This document shows positions 35,073 to 44,186 of a stretch of DNA of 64,000 nt, one piece after another. The stretch is from Tropicibacter oceani (GTDB lineage: Bacteria; Pseudomonadota; Alphaproteobacteria; Rhodobacterales; Rhodobacteraceae). Below the pieces are notes generated by a model. It did no database searches. It was not told where the DNA came from and saw only the letters and a list, made by a program, of their open reading frames with translations. A program made the position numbers and the translations under genes. The stretch's first letter is position 1. Each line of letters begins with the position of its first letter. The DNA is taken from NCBI RefSeq assembly GCF_029958925.1, contig NZ_CP124616.1, forward strand, positions 682,001-746,000. The letters are read 5' to 3'.

Positions 35073-36935
35073 ATGTTCCGTTTCTTTGAAAACCTCGTGA
35101 ATCCCTATGCCGATTACGCGCACGAGGACACGCCACCGCGCCGCGTCGTGCCGTTCATCCTGCAATATACGCAGGGGTTTCGGACTGTCTTTGTTCTTGC
35201 GACCGTGTTTTCCATCGTGTCCGCCGCGATCGAGATCGGGTTGATCTGGGCAATGGGCTGGGTCGTCGACATTCTGACCGGTGATCCCGGTCAGGTCTGG
35301 CAAGATCACGGCACGGCGTTGATCGCACTGGCGGTCTTTATCCTGCTTCTGCGGCCTGTCTTGCAGGCCTTGGACGTGGCGCTGATGAACCAGACGATGA
35401 TGCCCAATATCGGAACCCTGATCCGGTTTCGCGCGCATGCCCATGTGCTGCGGCAGTCGGTGGGCTGGTTCGAGAACGATTTTGCCGGACGCATCGCCAA
35501 CCGGATCATGCAGACTCCGCCCGCGGTGGGCGAAGTGACCTTTCAGGTCTTTGACGCGATCACCTTTTCGCTGGCTTATGTGCTTGGCGCCCTGATCATG
35601 CTGGGCGATGCCGATCCGCAGCTGATCATTCCGCTGGGGATCTGGATCGTGCTTTACGGGCTGTTGATCCGCTGGACGGTGCGGCGCGTCAGTCCGGCGT
35701 CAAAGGCATCAAGCGACGCGCGCTCGCAGATCACGGGGCGCGTGGTGGATGCCTATACCAACATTCACGCCATCAAGATGTTCGCGCATCACGACCAGGA
35801 AATGAGCCACGCCCGCGAGGCGATCGAACACGCCCGTAAGACATTTCAGCGCGAAATGCGGCTCTATACCATCATGGATGTCAGTCTGGTCACGCTGAAC
35901 GGCCTGCTGATCGTTGGTGTGGTGGGCTGGGCCATTGCGCTTTGGGCGCAGGGCAGTGCTTCGGCCGGAGTGGTTGCGGCGGCGGCGGCGTTGGTGCTGC
36001 GGCTAAACGGCATGACCGGCTGGATCATGTGGGCGACCACCAGCCTGTTCCGCGAACTTGGGATCGTTCAAGAGGGGATGGAGACCATCGCCCAGCCGAT
36101 TGCCCTGGTCGACGCGCCGGGGGCTGCGCCGCTGGCGCTGAAGGCGGGGAAGATCGAAATACAGTCTCTGTCTCACCATTATGGGCGTGACAGTGGCGGG
36201 TTGGACGGGATCACCCTGAACATTGCCGCCGGCGAAAAGGTCGGGCTTGTCGGGCGGTCGGGCGCCGGGAAATCGACCCTGGTCAAGCTGCTGTTGCGGT
36301 TCTACGACGCCGAACAGGGGCGCATCCTGATCGACGGACAGGATATCGCAAAGGTGACCCAGGACAGCCTGCGCCACCAGATCGGCATGGTGCAGCAGGA
36401 CAGCGCGTTGTTGCATCGGTCGGTACGCGACAACCTTTTGCTGGGCCGGCCCGGCGCCAGTGACGACGCCCTTATGCAGGCGGCGATGCAGGCGCAGGCG
36501 CATGAGTTCATCATGGAGCTTGAGGACCCCGAAGGGCGGCGCGGCTATGACGCGCATGTGGGCGAACGCGGGGTCAAGCTGTCGGGTGGGCAGCGGCAAA
36601 GGATCACGCTGGCGCGGGCAATGTTGAAGAACGCGCCGATCTTGCTGCTGGACGAAGCAACCAGCGCGCTGGATTCCGAGGTCGAAGCCGCGATTCAGGA
36701 TACGCTGTATGGCATGATGCAGGGCAAGACGGTGATCGCGATTGCGCATCGCCTCTCGACCATTGCGCAAATGGACCGCATTCTGGTCATGGATCAGGGG
36801 CGGATCGTTGAAGACGGCAGCCATGACGCGCTTTTGGCGCGGGGCGGGCTATATGCCCAGTTCTGGGCCCGTCAAAGCGGCGGGTTTCTGGACCCTGATA
36901 CAGACACTGACCGTGAAACCGAGGCGGGCCAATGA
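35073..36935 (+). CDS. ABC exporter half-transporter (first of two)
   Basis: A 620-residue fused permease-ATPase of the MsbA/MDR type. Six hydrophobic helices lie in about residues 30-325. The ATPase domain has Walker A GRSGAGKST (about 393-401), signature LSGGQRQRITLARAM, Walker B ILLLDEATSALDS and switch His in AIAHRLS. It probably exports a lipid, peptide or drug; substrate cannot be told. Its stop overlaps the next gene as ATGA and the two proteins are similar in length, so a heterodimer is likely. Confidence 0.9.
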   Translation: MFRFFENLVNPYADYAHEDTPPRRVVPFILQYTQGFRTVFVLATVFSIVSAAIEIGLIWAMGWVVDILTGDPGQVWQDHGTALIALAVFILLLRPVLQALDVALMNQTMMPNIGTLIRFRAHAHVLRQSVGWFENDFAGRIANRIMQTPPAVGEVTFQVFDAITFSLAYVLGALIMLGDADPQLIIPLGIWIVLYGLLIRWTVRRVSPASKASSDARSQITGRVVDAYTNIHAIKMFAHHDQEMSHAREAIEHARKTFQREMRLYTIMDVSLVTLNGLLIVGVVGWAIALWAQGSASAGVVAAAAALVLRLNGMTGWIMWATTSLFRELGIVQEGMETIAQPIALVDAPGAAPLALKAGKIEIQSLSHHYGRDSGGLDGITLNIAAGEKVGLVGRSGAGKSTLVKLLLRFYDAEQGRILIDGQDIAKVTQDSLRHQIGMVQQDSALLHRSVRDNLLLGRPGASDDALMQAAMQAQAHEFIMELEDPEGRRGYDAHVGERGVKLSGGQRQRITLARAMLKNAPILLLDEATSALDSEVEAAIQDTLYGMMQGKTVIAIAHRLSTIAQMDRILVMDQGRIVEDGSHDALLARGGLYAQFWARQSGGFLDPDTDTDRETEAGQ

Positions 36936-38773
36936 CACCGATGACCTGGATCAATCCCTTTGCCGAGGCTGACGGCCCGCCGCCGCATACCCTGTGGCGG
37001 TTTTGCCTGTGGGCGCTGCGCGGAACATGGCCGCCCCTGATCCTGGCGGGGGTGTTTTCGGTGCTGGGCGGCGTGGTCGAGGTCGCGGCGGCGGTGATCC
37101 TTGGCTGGGTGGTCGATGCGGCGCTTTCGGCAGAAGCAGAGACTGTTTTCGACGCCAGTTTCGGGCTTTTGCTGTTTTCCCTGGTGTTCTTTCTGGTGCT
37201 GCGGCCGGTGATTTTCGGGGTGAACGCCTATCTGCAAACGCAAGTCACGCAGCCCAATATCCTCAGCCTGATCCTGAGCCGGATTCACCGTCATACCATC
37301 GGGCAGTCAGTCAGCTTTTTCGACAACGACTTTGCTGGGCGGATTTCGCAAAAGGAAATGCAGACCGCCCGCGCGCTGAATGATGTGGTGACAGAGATCC
37401 TGCATACGGTGCTGTTTGCCATCGCTTCGGTCATCGGGGCGGTGTTGATGCTGGGCACGGTGAACTGGCGGATTGCGCTGGGGCTGGTGATCTGGATGGT
37501 CGGCTATGGTTTCCTGATCCGCTATTACATGCCCAAGGTGCGCAAACGGTCCAAGGCGCGGGCAGCGGCGCGGGCCATGGTGACCGGGCAGCTGGTGGAT
37601 ACGGTGACCAACATCAAGACGGTCAAGCTGTTTGCCCATGCCGATTACGAAGACAGCGCCGCGCTGGACGCGATGGAAACCTATCGCAACCGTTTCATAG
37701 AATTTGGCCGCGTGTCGGTGGCATTCCGGTTCTGGTTGATGGCCTTGGCGGGGCTTTTGCCGGTGCTGCTGGTGGGTGGCGCGCTGTGGTATTGGAGCCT
37801 GGGTCTGGTGACGGCGGGCGACATCGCTGCGACTGGCGCGGTGTCGTTGCGGCTGGCGCAGATGACGGGCTGGGTGTCCTTCACCCTGATGGGGCTTTAT
37901 GCCAATGTCGGCGAGGTCGAGGATGGGATGCGCACCCTGACCCCGCCGCATGATCTGGTGGATGCGCCGGGCGCCGCCGCGCTGAGCGTGCCGGAAGGGC
38001 GGATCGAATTCCAGGATGTCGGCTTTGCCTATGGCCGCAAATCTGGTGGGGTCGAACACATCAGCCTGCATGTCGAACCCGGCGAAAAGCTGGGGGTTGT
38101 CGGGGCCTCGGGGGCGGGGAAATCGACGCTGGTGGCGATCCTGATGCGGCTCTATGACACCGAAAAGGGCCGTGTTCTGATCGACGGGCAGGATATCGCG
38201 CAGGTCACGCAGGACAGCCTGCGGCACAAGATCGGGATGGTCACGCAGGAAACCGCGATGTTCAACCGGTCGGCCATGGACAACATCCTGTACGGTCGCC
38301 CCGACGCGACCGAGGATGAGGTGTTCGAGGCCGCGCGCAAGGCCGAGGCGCATGACTTTATCCTCAAGCTGCGCGATCACGCGGGGCGCGAAGGCTATGC
38401 TGCGCATCTTGGCGAACGGGGCGTCAAGCTGTCTGGCGGGCAACGTCAGCGCATCGCCCTGGCCCGCGCCATTCTGAAAGATGCCCCGATCCTTGTGCTG
38501 GACGAGGCCACCAGCGCGCTGGATTCTGAAGTTGAAGCCAGCATTCAGACCGCGCTGGAGCGGGTGATGCAGGGCAAGACTGTGCTGGCCATCGCGCACC
38601 GGCTGTCGACGATTTCCAGCATGGACCGGATCATCGTGCTGGATGCGGGCCGCATCGCCGAAGAGGGCACCCATGACTCCCTGCTGGAAAAGGGCGGGCT
38701 GTACGCGCGCTATTGGGAGCGGCAGTCGGGCGGTTTCCTTGGGTCGGACGAAGGGCAGGAAGCGGCCGAGTGA
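36932..38773 (+). CDS. ABC exporter half-transporter (second of two)
   Basis: A 613-residue protein of the same architecture as its upstream neighbour. The transmembrane domain covers about residues 20-330. The ATPase has Walker A GASGAGKST (about 391-399), signature LSGGQRQRIALARAIL, DEATSALDS and AIAHRLST. Both halves keep canonical catalytic Glu and His, so neither site looks degenerate by eye. They probably act as a pair in the inner membrane. Confidence 0.9.
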   Translation: MTPMTWINPFAEADGPPPHTLWRFCLWALRGTWPPLILAGVFSVLGGVVEVAAAVILGWVVDAALSAEAETVFDASFGLLLFSLVFFLVLRPVIFGVNAYLQTQVTQPNILSLILSRIHRHTIGQSVSFFDNDFAGRISQKEMQTARALNDVVTEILHTVLFAIASVIGAVLMLGTVNWRIALGLVIWMVGYGFLIRYYMPKVRKRSKARAAARAMVTGQLVDTVTNIKTVKLFAHADYEDSAALDAMETYRNRFIEFGRVSVAFRFWLMALAGLLPVLLVGGALWYWSLGLVTAGDIAATGAVSLRLAQMTGWVSFTLMGLYANVGEVEDGMRTLTPPHDLVDAPGAAALSVPEGRIEFQDVGFAYGRKSGGVEHISLHVEPGEKLGVVGASGAGKSTLVAILMRLYDTEKGRVLIDGQDIAQVTQDSLRHKIGMVTQETAMFNRSAMDNILYGRPDATEDEVFEAARKAEAHDFILKLRDHAGREGYAAHLGERGVKLSGGQRQRIALARAILKDAPILVLDEATSALDSEVEASIQTALERVMQGKTVLAIAHRLSTISSMDRIIVLDAGRIAEEGTHDSLLEKGGLYARYWERQSGGFLGSDEGQEAAE

Positions 38774-38818
38774 TCGCGCCACTGGACGAAAGCGCGATTT
38801 CCGGGCAAGAGCGGGCGC

Positions 38819-40045
38819 ATGACCACGATCAAGATTGAACGACTGGGCCACAAGGGTGACGGGATCGCCGCTGGGCCGATCTTTGTTCCCGGCGCCTTGC
38901 CGGGCGAAGAAGTGACGGGTGACGTCAAAGGTGGCGTCATGGCCGCGCCCAAGATTGTCACGCCTGTGCCGGATCGGGTGAAACCGCCCTGCGCCCATGC
39001 CAAGGGTTGCGGCGGCTGCCAATTGCAGCACGCCAGCGACGGTTTTGTCGCGGATTGGAAAACGCAGGTCGTGGCCCGGGCGCTTGAGGCGCATGATCTG
39101 AGTACGGAAATCAGACCCTGCATCACCTCGGCCGCGCAATCGCGGCGGCGCGCGTCCTTTTCGGCGCGGCGCACGAAAAAGGGTGCCTTGGCTGGTTTTC
39201 ACCAAAAGGGATCGGACGTGATCGTGCCGGTGCCGAATTGCCGGCTGGTGACGCCCGCGCTGGCGGCGTCTTTGCCCATGGTCGAGGCGCTGGCCGTTCT
39301 GGGGGCCAGCCGCAAAGGCGAGATTTCCGTGCTGGTGACGCAAAGCCGGACGGGGCTGGATGTGTCCGTGACTGGCGGCAAGGAGATGGACGCGGATTTC
39401 CGGCGCGACCTGGCCGATCTGGCGCGGGACCATGATCTGGCGCGCATCGCCTGGGACGACGAGGTGCTGACCCGCCGCGCGCCGATCCAGCGCTTTGGCA
39501 AGGCCGATGTCACGCCGCCGCCCGGCGCCTTCATGCAGGCGACCGAGGATGGCGAGGCCGCCCTGCTGGCCGGTGTCCGCGAGGCGCTGGGCCCCTTGGG
39601 CAAAAACGCCAAGATCGCCGATCTGTTCGCCGGATGCGGCACCTTTTCCCTGCCTTTGGCACAGGATGCCCGCGTGCATGCCGTCGAAGGCGATCAGGCC
39701 ATGATGCAGGCGCTGGACCACGGTTGGCGCAATGCCGAAGGGCTGAAGCTGGTGACACATCAGGTGCGCGACCTGTTCCGCAATCCTTTGATGCTGGACG
39801 AGTTGGACCGCCTTGACGGCGTTGTCATCGACCCGCCGCGCGCCGGGGCCGAGGCGCAGATGGTCGAGATTGCCCGCGCCCGCGTGCCGAAGGTTGCGCA
39901 TGTGTCCTGCAACCCGGTGACCTTTGCGCGCGATTGCGCCGTGCTGACCCGCGCGGGCTATCGTCTGGATTTCGTGCAGGTCGTCGACCAGTTCCGCTGG
40001 TCCACCCATGTCGAGGTGGTGGCCGGGCTGACGCTGATCAAATGA
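38819..40045 (+). CDS. rRNA/tRNA (uracil-5-)-methyltransferase, RlmD/TrmA family
   Basis: A 408-residue RNA methyltransferase. A cysteine motif C-x5-C-x2-C in CAHAKGCGGCQLQH near residues 60-73 suits the 4Fe-4S cluster of RlmD/RlmC. The SAM domain has DLFAGCGTFSLPLA, VEGDQAM, VIDPPRAGAEAQM and the catalytic cysteine region VSCNPVTFARD near 362-372. A TRAM-like N-terminus (RLGHKGDGIAAGP) is present. Which uridine is modified cannot be told. It follows the ABC genes by 45 bp. Confidence 0.88.
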   Translation: MTTIKIERLGHKGDGIAAGPIFVPGALPGEEVTGDVKGGVMAAPKIVTPVPDRVKPPCAHAKGCGGCQLQHASDGFVADWKTQVVARALEAHDLSTEIRPCITSAAQSRRRASFSARRTKKGALAGFHQKGSDVIVPVPNCRLVTPALAASLPMVEALAVLGASRKGEISVLVTQSRTGLDVSVTGGKEMDADFRRDLADLARDHDLARIAWDDEVLTRRAPIQRFGKADVTPPPGAFMQATEDGEAALLAGVREALGPLGKNAKIADLFAGCGTFSLPLAQDARVHAVEGDQAMMQALDHGWRNAEGLKLVTHQVRDLFRNPLMLDELDRLDGVVIDPPRAGAEAQMVEIARARVPKVAHVSCNPVTFARDCAVLTRAGYRLDFVQVVDQFRWSTHVEVVAGLTLIK

Positions 40046-40115
40046 CGCAAAGGTGATCTTCCGGGGCGGACAGGATTTTGGTATGGTCGCCAAAAGTCTG
40101 TAAAAGGCAGGATCG

Positions 40116-40610
40116 ATGCAGTTTCTGAAGGTTTTTCTGGTTCTGGGCTTGGCGCTGACTGTCAGCGCCTGTTCCAGCAAGTTCAAGACGTACAATGGCC
40201 CGGAGGTCACCCAGGTTCTGGTGAACAAGGGGGAACGCAAGATGTACTTGCTGCACCACGGCGAGGTGTTGGAGCAGTACAAGGTGGGCCTGGGATTCGC
40301 CCCGGGTGGCGACAAGAAGGTCCGCGGTGACGGGCGCACGCCCGAAGGCGACTACACCATCGACCGGCGCAACCCGAACAGCCAGTTCCATCTGAGCATC
40401 GGGATCTCCTACCCCAACGAGGCCGACCTGGCCGAAGCCAAGGCGCTGGGCAAGAACGCCGGCGGAGATATCTTCATTCACGGGCGTCCCTGGAAGTACC
40501 GCAAGGGCGGGCGCGACTGGACGGCGGGCTGCATCGCCGTGACGAACCGTGAAATGCAGGACATCTATGCCATGGTAAAGGACGGGACCCCGATCCGCAT
40601 CAATCCCTGA
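40116..40610 (+). CDS. L,D-transpeptidase (YkuD) lipoprotein
   Basis: A 164-residue protein. A signal peptide ends in the lipobox TVSAC (Cys19), suggesting a lipid-anchored protein. The YkuD domain has IFIHGRPW near residues 123-130 and a catalytic Cys (C139) in WTAGCIAVT. Family enzymes form 3-3 peptidoglycan crosslinks or attach proteins to peptidoglycan. It is convergent with the CAP-domain gene, 6 bp apart, and a second L,D-transpeptidase gene lies beyond. Confidence 0.9.
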   Translation: MQFLKVFLVLGLALTVSACSSKFKTYNGPEVTQVLVNKGERKMYLLHHGEVLEQYKVGLGFAPGGDKKVRGDGRTPEGDYTIDRRNPNSQFHLSIGISYPNEADLAEAKALGKNAGGDIFIHGRPWKYRKGGRDWTAGCIAVTNREMQDIYAMVKDGTPIRINP

Positions 40611-40616
40611 TCGGGC

Positions 40617-41168
40617 TTAGCTGGCGGTGAAACCCGGGATGGAGGCCAGACCGGGTGCACCCAAAAGCATCGTCCACCAGATCTTGCCGCTGCTTTCCTG
40701 GTGCCAGGAAAAGCCCAGGTCGCGCGCGGTCGGGTCCAGGATGACCTTGCGGGTCGACGGTTCTTCCATCCAGGCGGCCAGAGTCTCAAGCTCGGTTTCA
40801 TAGGTTTCCGAGATGTTTTCGCCGACAACCCGGCCGCTGTAGCCGACGCGCTGCACGCGGTCGATCGGGGACGACCCGTCCGACCCAAAGTGCCAGGGCC
40901 GGTTCTGAACAGACATGTCGCGCGCATGGGTGGCGGCGGCGGCGTTCAGTTTGGAGTCCAGCTGCAACGCGGGGGCGCCGGCCGCTTCGCGCAGGGCGTT
41001 GACCGAATCCAGAATGCGGAACTGAATGCGGGCCGTATCCCCGGCGGTGATTCGATAGACCTTTGGCAAAGGCTTGCCGTCCGGCGCCAGGGTGGGCTGG
41101 GTCGGGGTCTCTGCGCAGGCAGCCAGGGCCGCGGCAGACGAAAGCAAAAGAAAAGTACGACGGTTCAT
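40617..41168 (-). CDS. CAP-domain (SCP-like) lipoprotein
   Basis: A 183-residue protein with a signal peptide, lipobox LAAC (Cys18) and the CAP superfamily core: QFRILDSVNALREAAGAP, LNAAAATHARDMSVQNRPWHFGSDGSSP, and VGENISE near residue 115. Bacterial CAP proteins are extracytoplasmic and their activity is largely unknown. It is sandwiched, in opposite orientation, between two L,D-transpeptidase genes, which hints at a cell-envelope role. Confidence 0.88.
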   Translation of the reverse strand: MNRRTFLLLSSAAALAACAETPTQPTLAPDGKPLPKVYRITAGDTARIQFRILDSVNALREAAGAPALQLDSKLNAAAATHARDMSVQNRPWHFGSDGSSPIDRVQRVGYSGRVVGENISETYETELETLAAWMEEPSTRKVILDPTARDLGFSWHQESSGKIWWTMLLGAPGLASIPGFTAS

Positions 41169-41339
41169 GAGGCAGCTCTTGAAAACATTCTGTTAATACA
41201 TGCCTTATCCTGCACAGCGTTGCCAATCAAACCCACATCGGCGTGAGCCCGCCAAAACACGCGGCTTTGAATTGCGACTGAGGCTTTCGGGTCATATTAT
41301 AGGCGGCTTAGTTACACGCGTGAAAGAGGAGGCTTGGAC

Positions 41340-41936
41340 ATGGTAAATTCAAAAGGCAAAGGCCTGAGCCGCCGCGGCTTTTTGGTGGCCAGCGCGGCCG
41401 CCATCGGGACTCCGGCATTGGCGCAGGACGTGAACGAAGGCACGACCGAGATCGAGCGCGACGTCACCTCGGTGGTGCGGCGCAACATCAGCAGCTTTCG
41501 CACGCTGGATTGGCAACCTTACTTCACGAACCTCAACAAGGGGGCGATTCTGGTCGATATCAGCAGTCGCGCGCTGCACTACTGGGAAGAGGGCGGGCGT
41601 TACCACCTGTACCCGTCGTCGGTTCCGCTGACCGAAGACCTGACACGCCGCGGTCGGACCGAAGTGGTGCGCAAGGTCGAAGGCCCCGAATGGCGACCGA
41701 CCCCGTCGATGCGCATCCGCAACCCCGAGTGGCCCGAATACGTCGGCCCCGGTCCGGATAACCCGCTGGGAAGCCACGCGCTTTACCTCAGCTGGCAGTA
41801 TTACCGCATCCACGGCACGCATGACACGCGCAAGATCGGTCGCCGGTCGTCGAACGGCTGCATCGGCCTGTACAACGAACACATCGCGGAACTTTTCGGG
41901 ATGGCAGAAGTTGGCACCCAAGTGTTGCTAATTTGA
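41340..41936 (+). CDS. Secreted L,D-transpeptidase (Tat signal)
   Basis: A 198-residue protein whose N-terminus has a twin-arginine motif LSRRGFLVA and cleavage near ALAQ (about residue 28). The YkuD domain has DISSRALHYWEEG, YRIHGTHD (catalytic His region) and C174 in RSSNGCIGLYN. The ATG at 41340 follows GAGGAGG; a TTG two codons upstream is in frame. It presumably crosslinks periplasmic peptidoglycan. Confidence 0.9.
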   Translation: MVNSKGKGLSRRGFLVASAAAIGTPALAQDVNEGTTEIERDVTSVVRRNISSFRTLDWQPYFTNLNKGAILVDISSRALHYWEEGGRYHLYPSSVPLTEDLTRRGRTEVVRKVEGPEWRPTPSMRIRNPEWPEYVGPGPDNPLGSHALYLSWQYYRIHGTHDTRKIGRRSSNGCIGLYNEHIAELFGMAEVGTQVLLI

Positions 41937-41955
41937 CGACACTTTGTCGGGCTCG

Positions 41956-42065
41956 ATTTCCGGTTTCACAAGATGCAATTGCATTCGCCCGGAAATGCTG
42001 GTTAGACAAAGATACGAGGTAAGTCTTGGGTGCCTGTCGTATGTTCCGCTATGGATACGGCAGGC
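41956..42065 (+). other. Structured leader upstream of the 63-aa secreted protein gene
   Basis: Two structures lie in the 147-bp gap. The outer stem ATTTCCGG/CCGGAAAT (41956-41963/41989-41996) encloses a 12-bp palindrome ATGCAATTGCAT (41973-41984). Next, an 11-bp stem GCCTGTCGTAT/ATACGGCAGGC (42032-42042/42055-42065, one T-G wobble) ends about eight bases before the GGAGAAG ribosome site. Leader stability or regulation is inferred. Confidence 0.4.
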
Positions 42066-42083
42066 GAATATCTGGAGAAGAAC

Positions 42084-42275
42084 ATGAAAAAAATCGCACT
42101 CGCCGCTGCATTTGTTGGCGCCGCTTCGACCGCAATGGCCGGTTCCTATGCTAAGGACGACGTCGTTATGGAGCCCGTCGTTGTTGTGGAAGAAACCGCA
42201 GCTTCGTCGTCCTCCGCAGCGATCCTGATCCCGCTGCTGCTGGTCGCCATCATCGCGGCAGCCGCTGCTGACTAA
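42084..42275 (+). CDS. Small secreted or membrane-anchored protein, 63 residues
   Basis: Begins MKKIALAAAFVGAASTAMAG, a clear signal peptide. The mature part is short: acidic and valine-rich (KDDVVMEPVVVVEE), an SSSS stretch, then a hydrophobic C-terminal segment ILIPLLLVAIIAAAAAD. I recall similar small proteins as conserved hypotheticals in Rhodobacterales, without known function. The ATG at 42084 follows GGAGAAG. A structured leader precedes it and a strong terminator follows, suggesting an abundant monocistronic mRNA. Confidence 0.75.
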   Translation: MKKIALAAAFVGAASTAMAGSYAKDDVVMEPVVVVEETAASSSSAAILIPLLLVAIIAAAAAD

Positions 42276-42300
42276 TTCAGTCAGTCACGGACCGAAAAGG

Positions 42301-42329
42301 AAAAGGCGCTGCGACGGCAGCGCCTTTTT
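42301..42329 (+). terminator. Rho-independent terminator
   Basis: Perfect 12-bp stem AAAAGGCGCTGC/GCAGCGCCTTTT (42301-42312/42317-42328) with a GACG loop and T-run. Ends the 63-aa protein gene. Confidence 0.93.
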
Positions 42330-42351
42330 CTTTTGTCAGTCACAGTTTTGA

Positions 42352-43347
42352 TCAGGCCAGAAGCGCGCTGGCCGGACGCACCTGACCCGTCAGGATGCCG
42401 CGCCAGTTGCGGATTTCGGGGGACAGGAATCGCTGTGTGTCGGGGTGATCTTCCGACAGGACGCCCAGCCTGACCAGGATCGCTGCCAGCGCGCTTTCGG
42501 CCGCGCGGGTCGTGCCATCGGCGATTTTCAGCGCAACCCCCAGGCCCTGTTGGGGCAGAATGGCGATGAAATAGCCATCGGCCCCGGTTTTCAGCGCCAC
42601 AGGCTGGTTCGCCGCGCGCATCAACAGCGTGCAGGCCCGGCCTTCACCGGCGACCATTTCGGGATAGGCATACATCGCGGCGGCAAGGCGTGCGCCAGCC
42701 TGGCTAAGCGTATCGTTGCGGGTCTGGGCGGTGGCGAACCAGGCCATGGCGCGCGCCATCGCCTCGACCGTGGTGGCGTAGTTCGGGGCAGAGCACCCAT
42801 CGATTCCAAAGCCGGGGCTTTTCAGGTCGGTGACGGTTTCAAAGGCGTCCAGCGCGGCCTTTTGCACCGGGTGATCGGGGTCGACATAGTCGGGGCCCGC
42901 GCCCAGATGCTGGCCCAGCGTCAGGAAACCGGCATGCTTGCCCGAACAGTTGTTGTGCAGTTGGCAGGGCGGCTCGCCGTCGCGAATCATCTGCAATTTC
43001 AGGTCGTTGTCGCGCGTAGGCTGGGGCCCGCACTGCAGGTCGGATTCGCCCAGGCCCAGATCCTTTAGCCAGTCCGACACGGCAGACACATGCAGCGGCG
43101 CCCCCTGATGAGAGGCGCAGGCCAGCGCCAGCTGGCGTTCGGTCAGCCCATGTTTGTCGGCAGCCCCCGAGGTGACGAGCGGCAAGGCCTGGATCATCTT
43201 GGACGAGCTGCGCGGCAAAACAACGGCTTGGGGATTGCCCCAGGCCTGGACGATACCCTTGCTGTCACTGATCACGGCATGCCCCAGATGGGTGTTTTCC
43301 AGAAACGGGCCACGGAAGGTTTCGGCAAGCAATTGAGCGTTGGTCAT
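42352..43347 (-). CDS. L-asparaginase II family protein
   Basis: A 331-residue protein of the asparaginase_II family, the type described for Rhizobium etli AnsA, distinct from the E. coli-type enzyme. Visible: SRSSKMIQALPLV-like (PRSSSKMIQALPLV near residues 50-63), CASHQGAPLHVSAV, NNCSGKHAGFL near 143-153 and GFGIDGCSAPNYAT near 185-198. It would hydrolyse asparagine to aspartate and ammonia. ATG at 43347 has AGGAGACCC upstream. It is divergent from the IalB-like gene. Confidence 0.9.
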   Translation of the reverse strand: MTNAQLLAETFRGPFLENTHLGHAVISDSKGIVQAWGNPQAVVLPRSSSKMIQALPLVTSGAADKHGLTERQLALACASHQGAPLHVSAVSDWLKDLGLGESDLQCGPQPTRDNDLKLQMIRDGEPPCQLHNNCSGKHAGFLTLGQHLGAGPDYVDPDHPVQKAALDAFETVTDLKSPGFGIDGCSAPNYATTVEAMARAMAWFATAQTRNDTLSQAGARLAAAMYAYPEMVAGEGRACTLLMRAANQPVALKTGADGYFIAILPQQGLGVALKIADGTTRAAESALAAILVRLGVLSEDHPDTQRFLSPEIRNWRGILTGQVRPASALLA

Positions 43348-43517
43348 GGGTCTCCTCACGTCTGAGCGATAATCTGCCAAGAGGGCTTTCGTTTTTCAGC
43401 TATTTCAGGCTATTGTCCCGCCGTCGAGAGGAAAGGTTGTGTCTTGTCAGCGGGCGGTTACAGGCCCATAGGCGCACCTGGCTACGATTGAGGCAAGGAC
43501 AGCTGGAGGCTGCACAG

Positions 43518-44048
43518 ATGATTTCAAGCTTTGTGCGCGTGATTGCCACGACTGCGATGGTTCTGACGGCGGGTGCCGCCATGGCGCAGCAGGAAAGCAC
43601 GAACCGCGTTGACGCAATGACCGATTGGTCGGTGTTCGAAGGGCAAACCCCGCGCGAATGCTGGGCCGTGACGACCTACAAGGAAAGCGTGAACACCAAG
43701 GACGGGCGCGTTGTCGCCGTGACGCGGGGCGATATCCTGCTGATGGTGTTTTTCCGCCCCGAGGCGGGCGTGAACGGGCAGGTCGCCTTTACCGGCGGTT
43801 ATCCCTTTGCTCCGGGATCGACGGTCAACATGAACGTCAGCGGCACCGAGTTCGAGCTGTATTCCGAAGGCGAATGGGCCTGGCCCGCGACGCCGCAGGA
43901 TGATGCCAAGCTTATCACCGCGATGAAGCGCGGCGCCGATGCGGTGCTGACGGCGGTGTCTGCGCGCGGCACCACGACCAAGGATACCTTTTCCCTGCTG
44001 GGCTTTACCGCCGCGGTGGAAGACGCTGAAAAGCGCTGCGCCAAGTAA
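43518..44048 (+). CDS. Invasion-associated locus B (IalB) family secreted protein
   Basis: A 176-residue protein with a signal peptide ending near AMAQQ (about residue 24). The mature region matches the IalB style: WSVFEGQTPRECWAVTTY, then GDILLMVFFRPEAGVNGQVAFTGGYPF, and the two mature cysteines could form a disulfide (C48 region and the C-terminal CAK). IalB was named in Bartonella; free-living alphaproteobacteria have many homologues of unknown function. A terminator follows. Confidence 0.8.
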   Translation: MISSFVRVIATTAMVLTAGAAMAQQESTNRVDAMTDWSVFEGQTPRECWAVTTYKESVNTKDGRVVAVTRGDILLMVFFRPEAGVNGQVAFTGGYPFAPGSTVNMNVSGTEFELYSEGEWAWPATPQDDAKLITAMKRGADAVLTAVSARGTTTKDTFSLLGFTAAVEDAEKRCAK

Positions 44049-44105
44049 GGGCCACGGCCCGAACCTTGTGACGGTGCGGCAGAGGTTTACATGACACGTC
44101 AAAGC

Positions 44106-44131
44106 AAGGGCCGGTTTTCGATCGGCCCTTT
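44106..44131 (+). terminator. Rho-independent terminator
   Basis: AAGGGCCG/CGGCCCTT (44106-44113/44123-44130) with a 9-base loop and a T-rich tail (TGTGTTTTTC). Downstream of the IalB-like gene. Confidence 0.75.
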
Positions 44132-44186
44132 GTGTTTTTCGCCGAATCCTGTATGGGACAGGCTTGTTTTTCGAAGGATGCTGGCA

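Noticed and set aside
37307-40339. A roughly 1010-codon open frame on the minus strand across the second ABC transporter and the RNA methyltransferase.
   Set aside because: It is antisense to two genes with clear motifs, and its low-complexity H/R/Q-rich translation is typical of the high-GC opposite frame.
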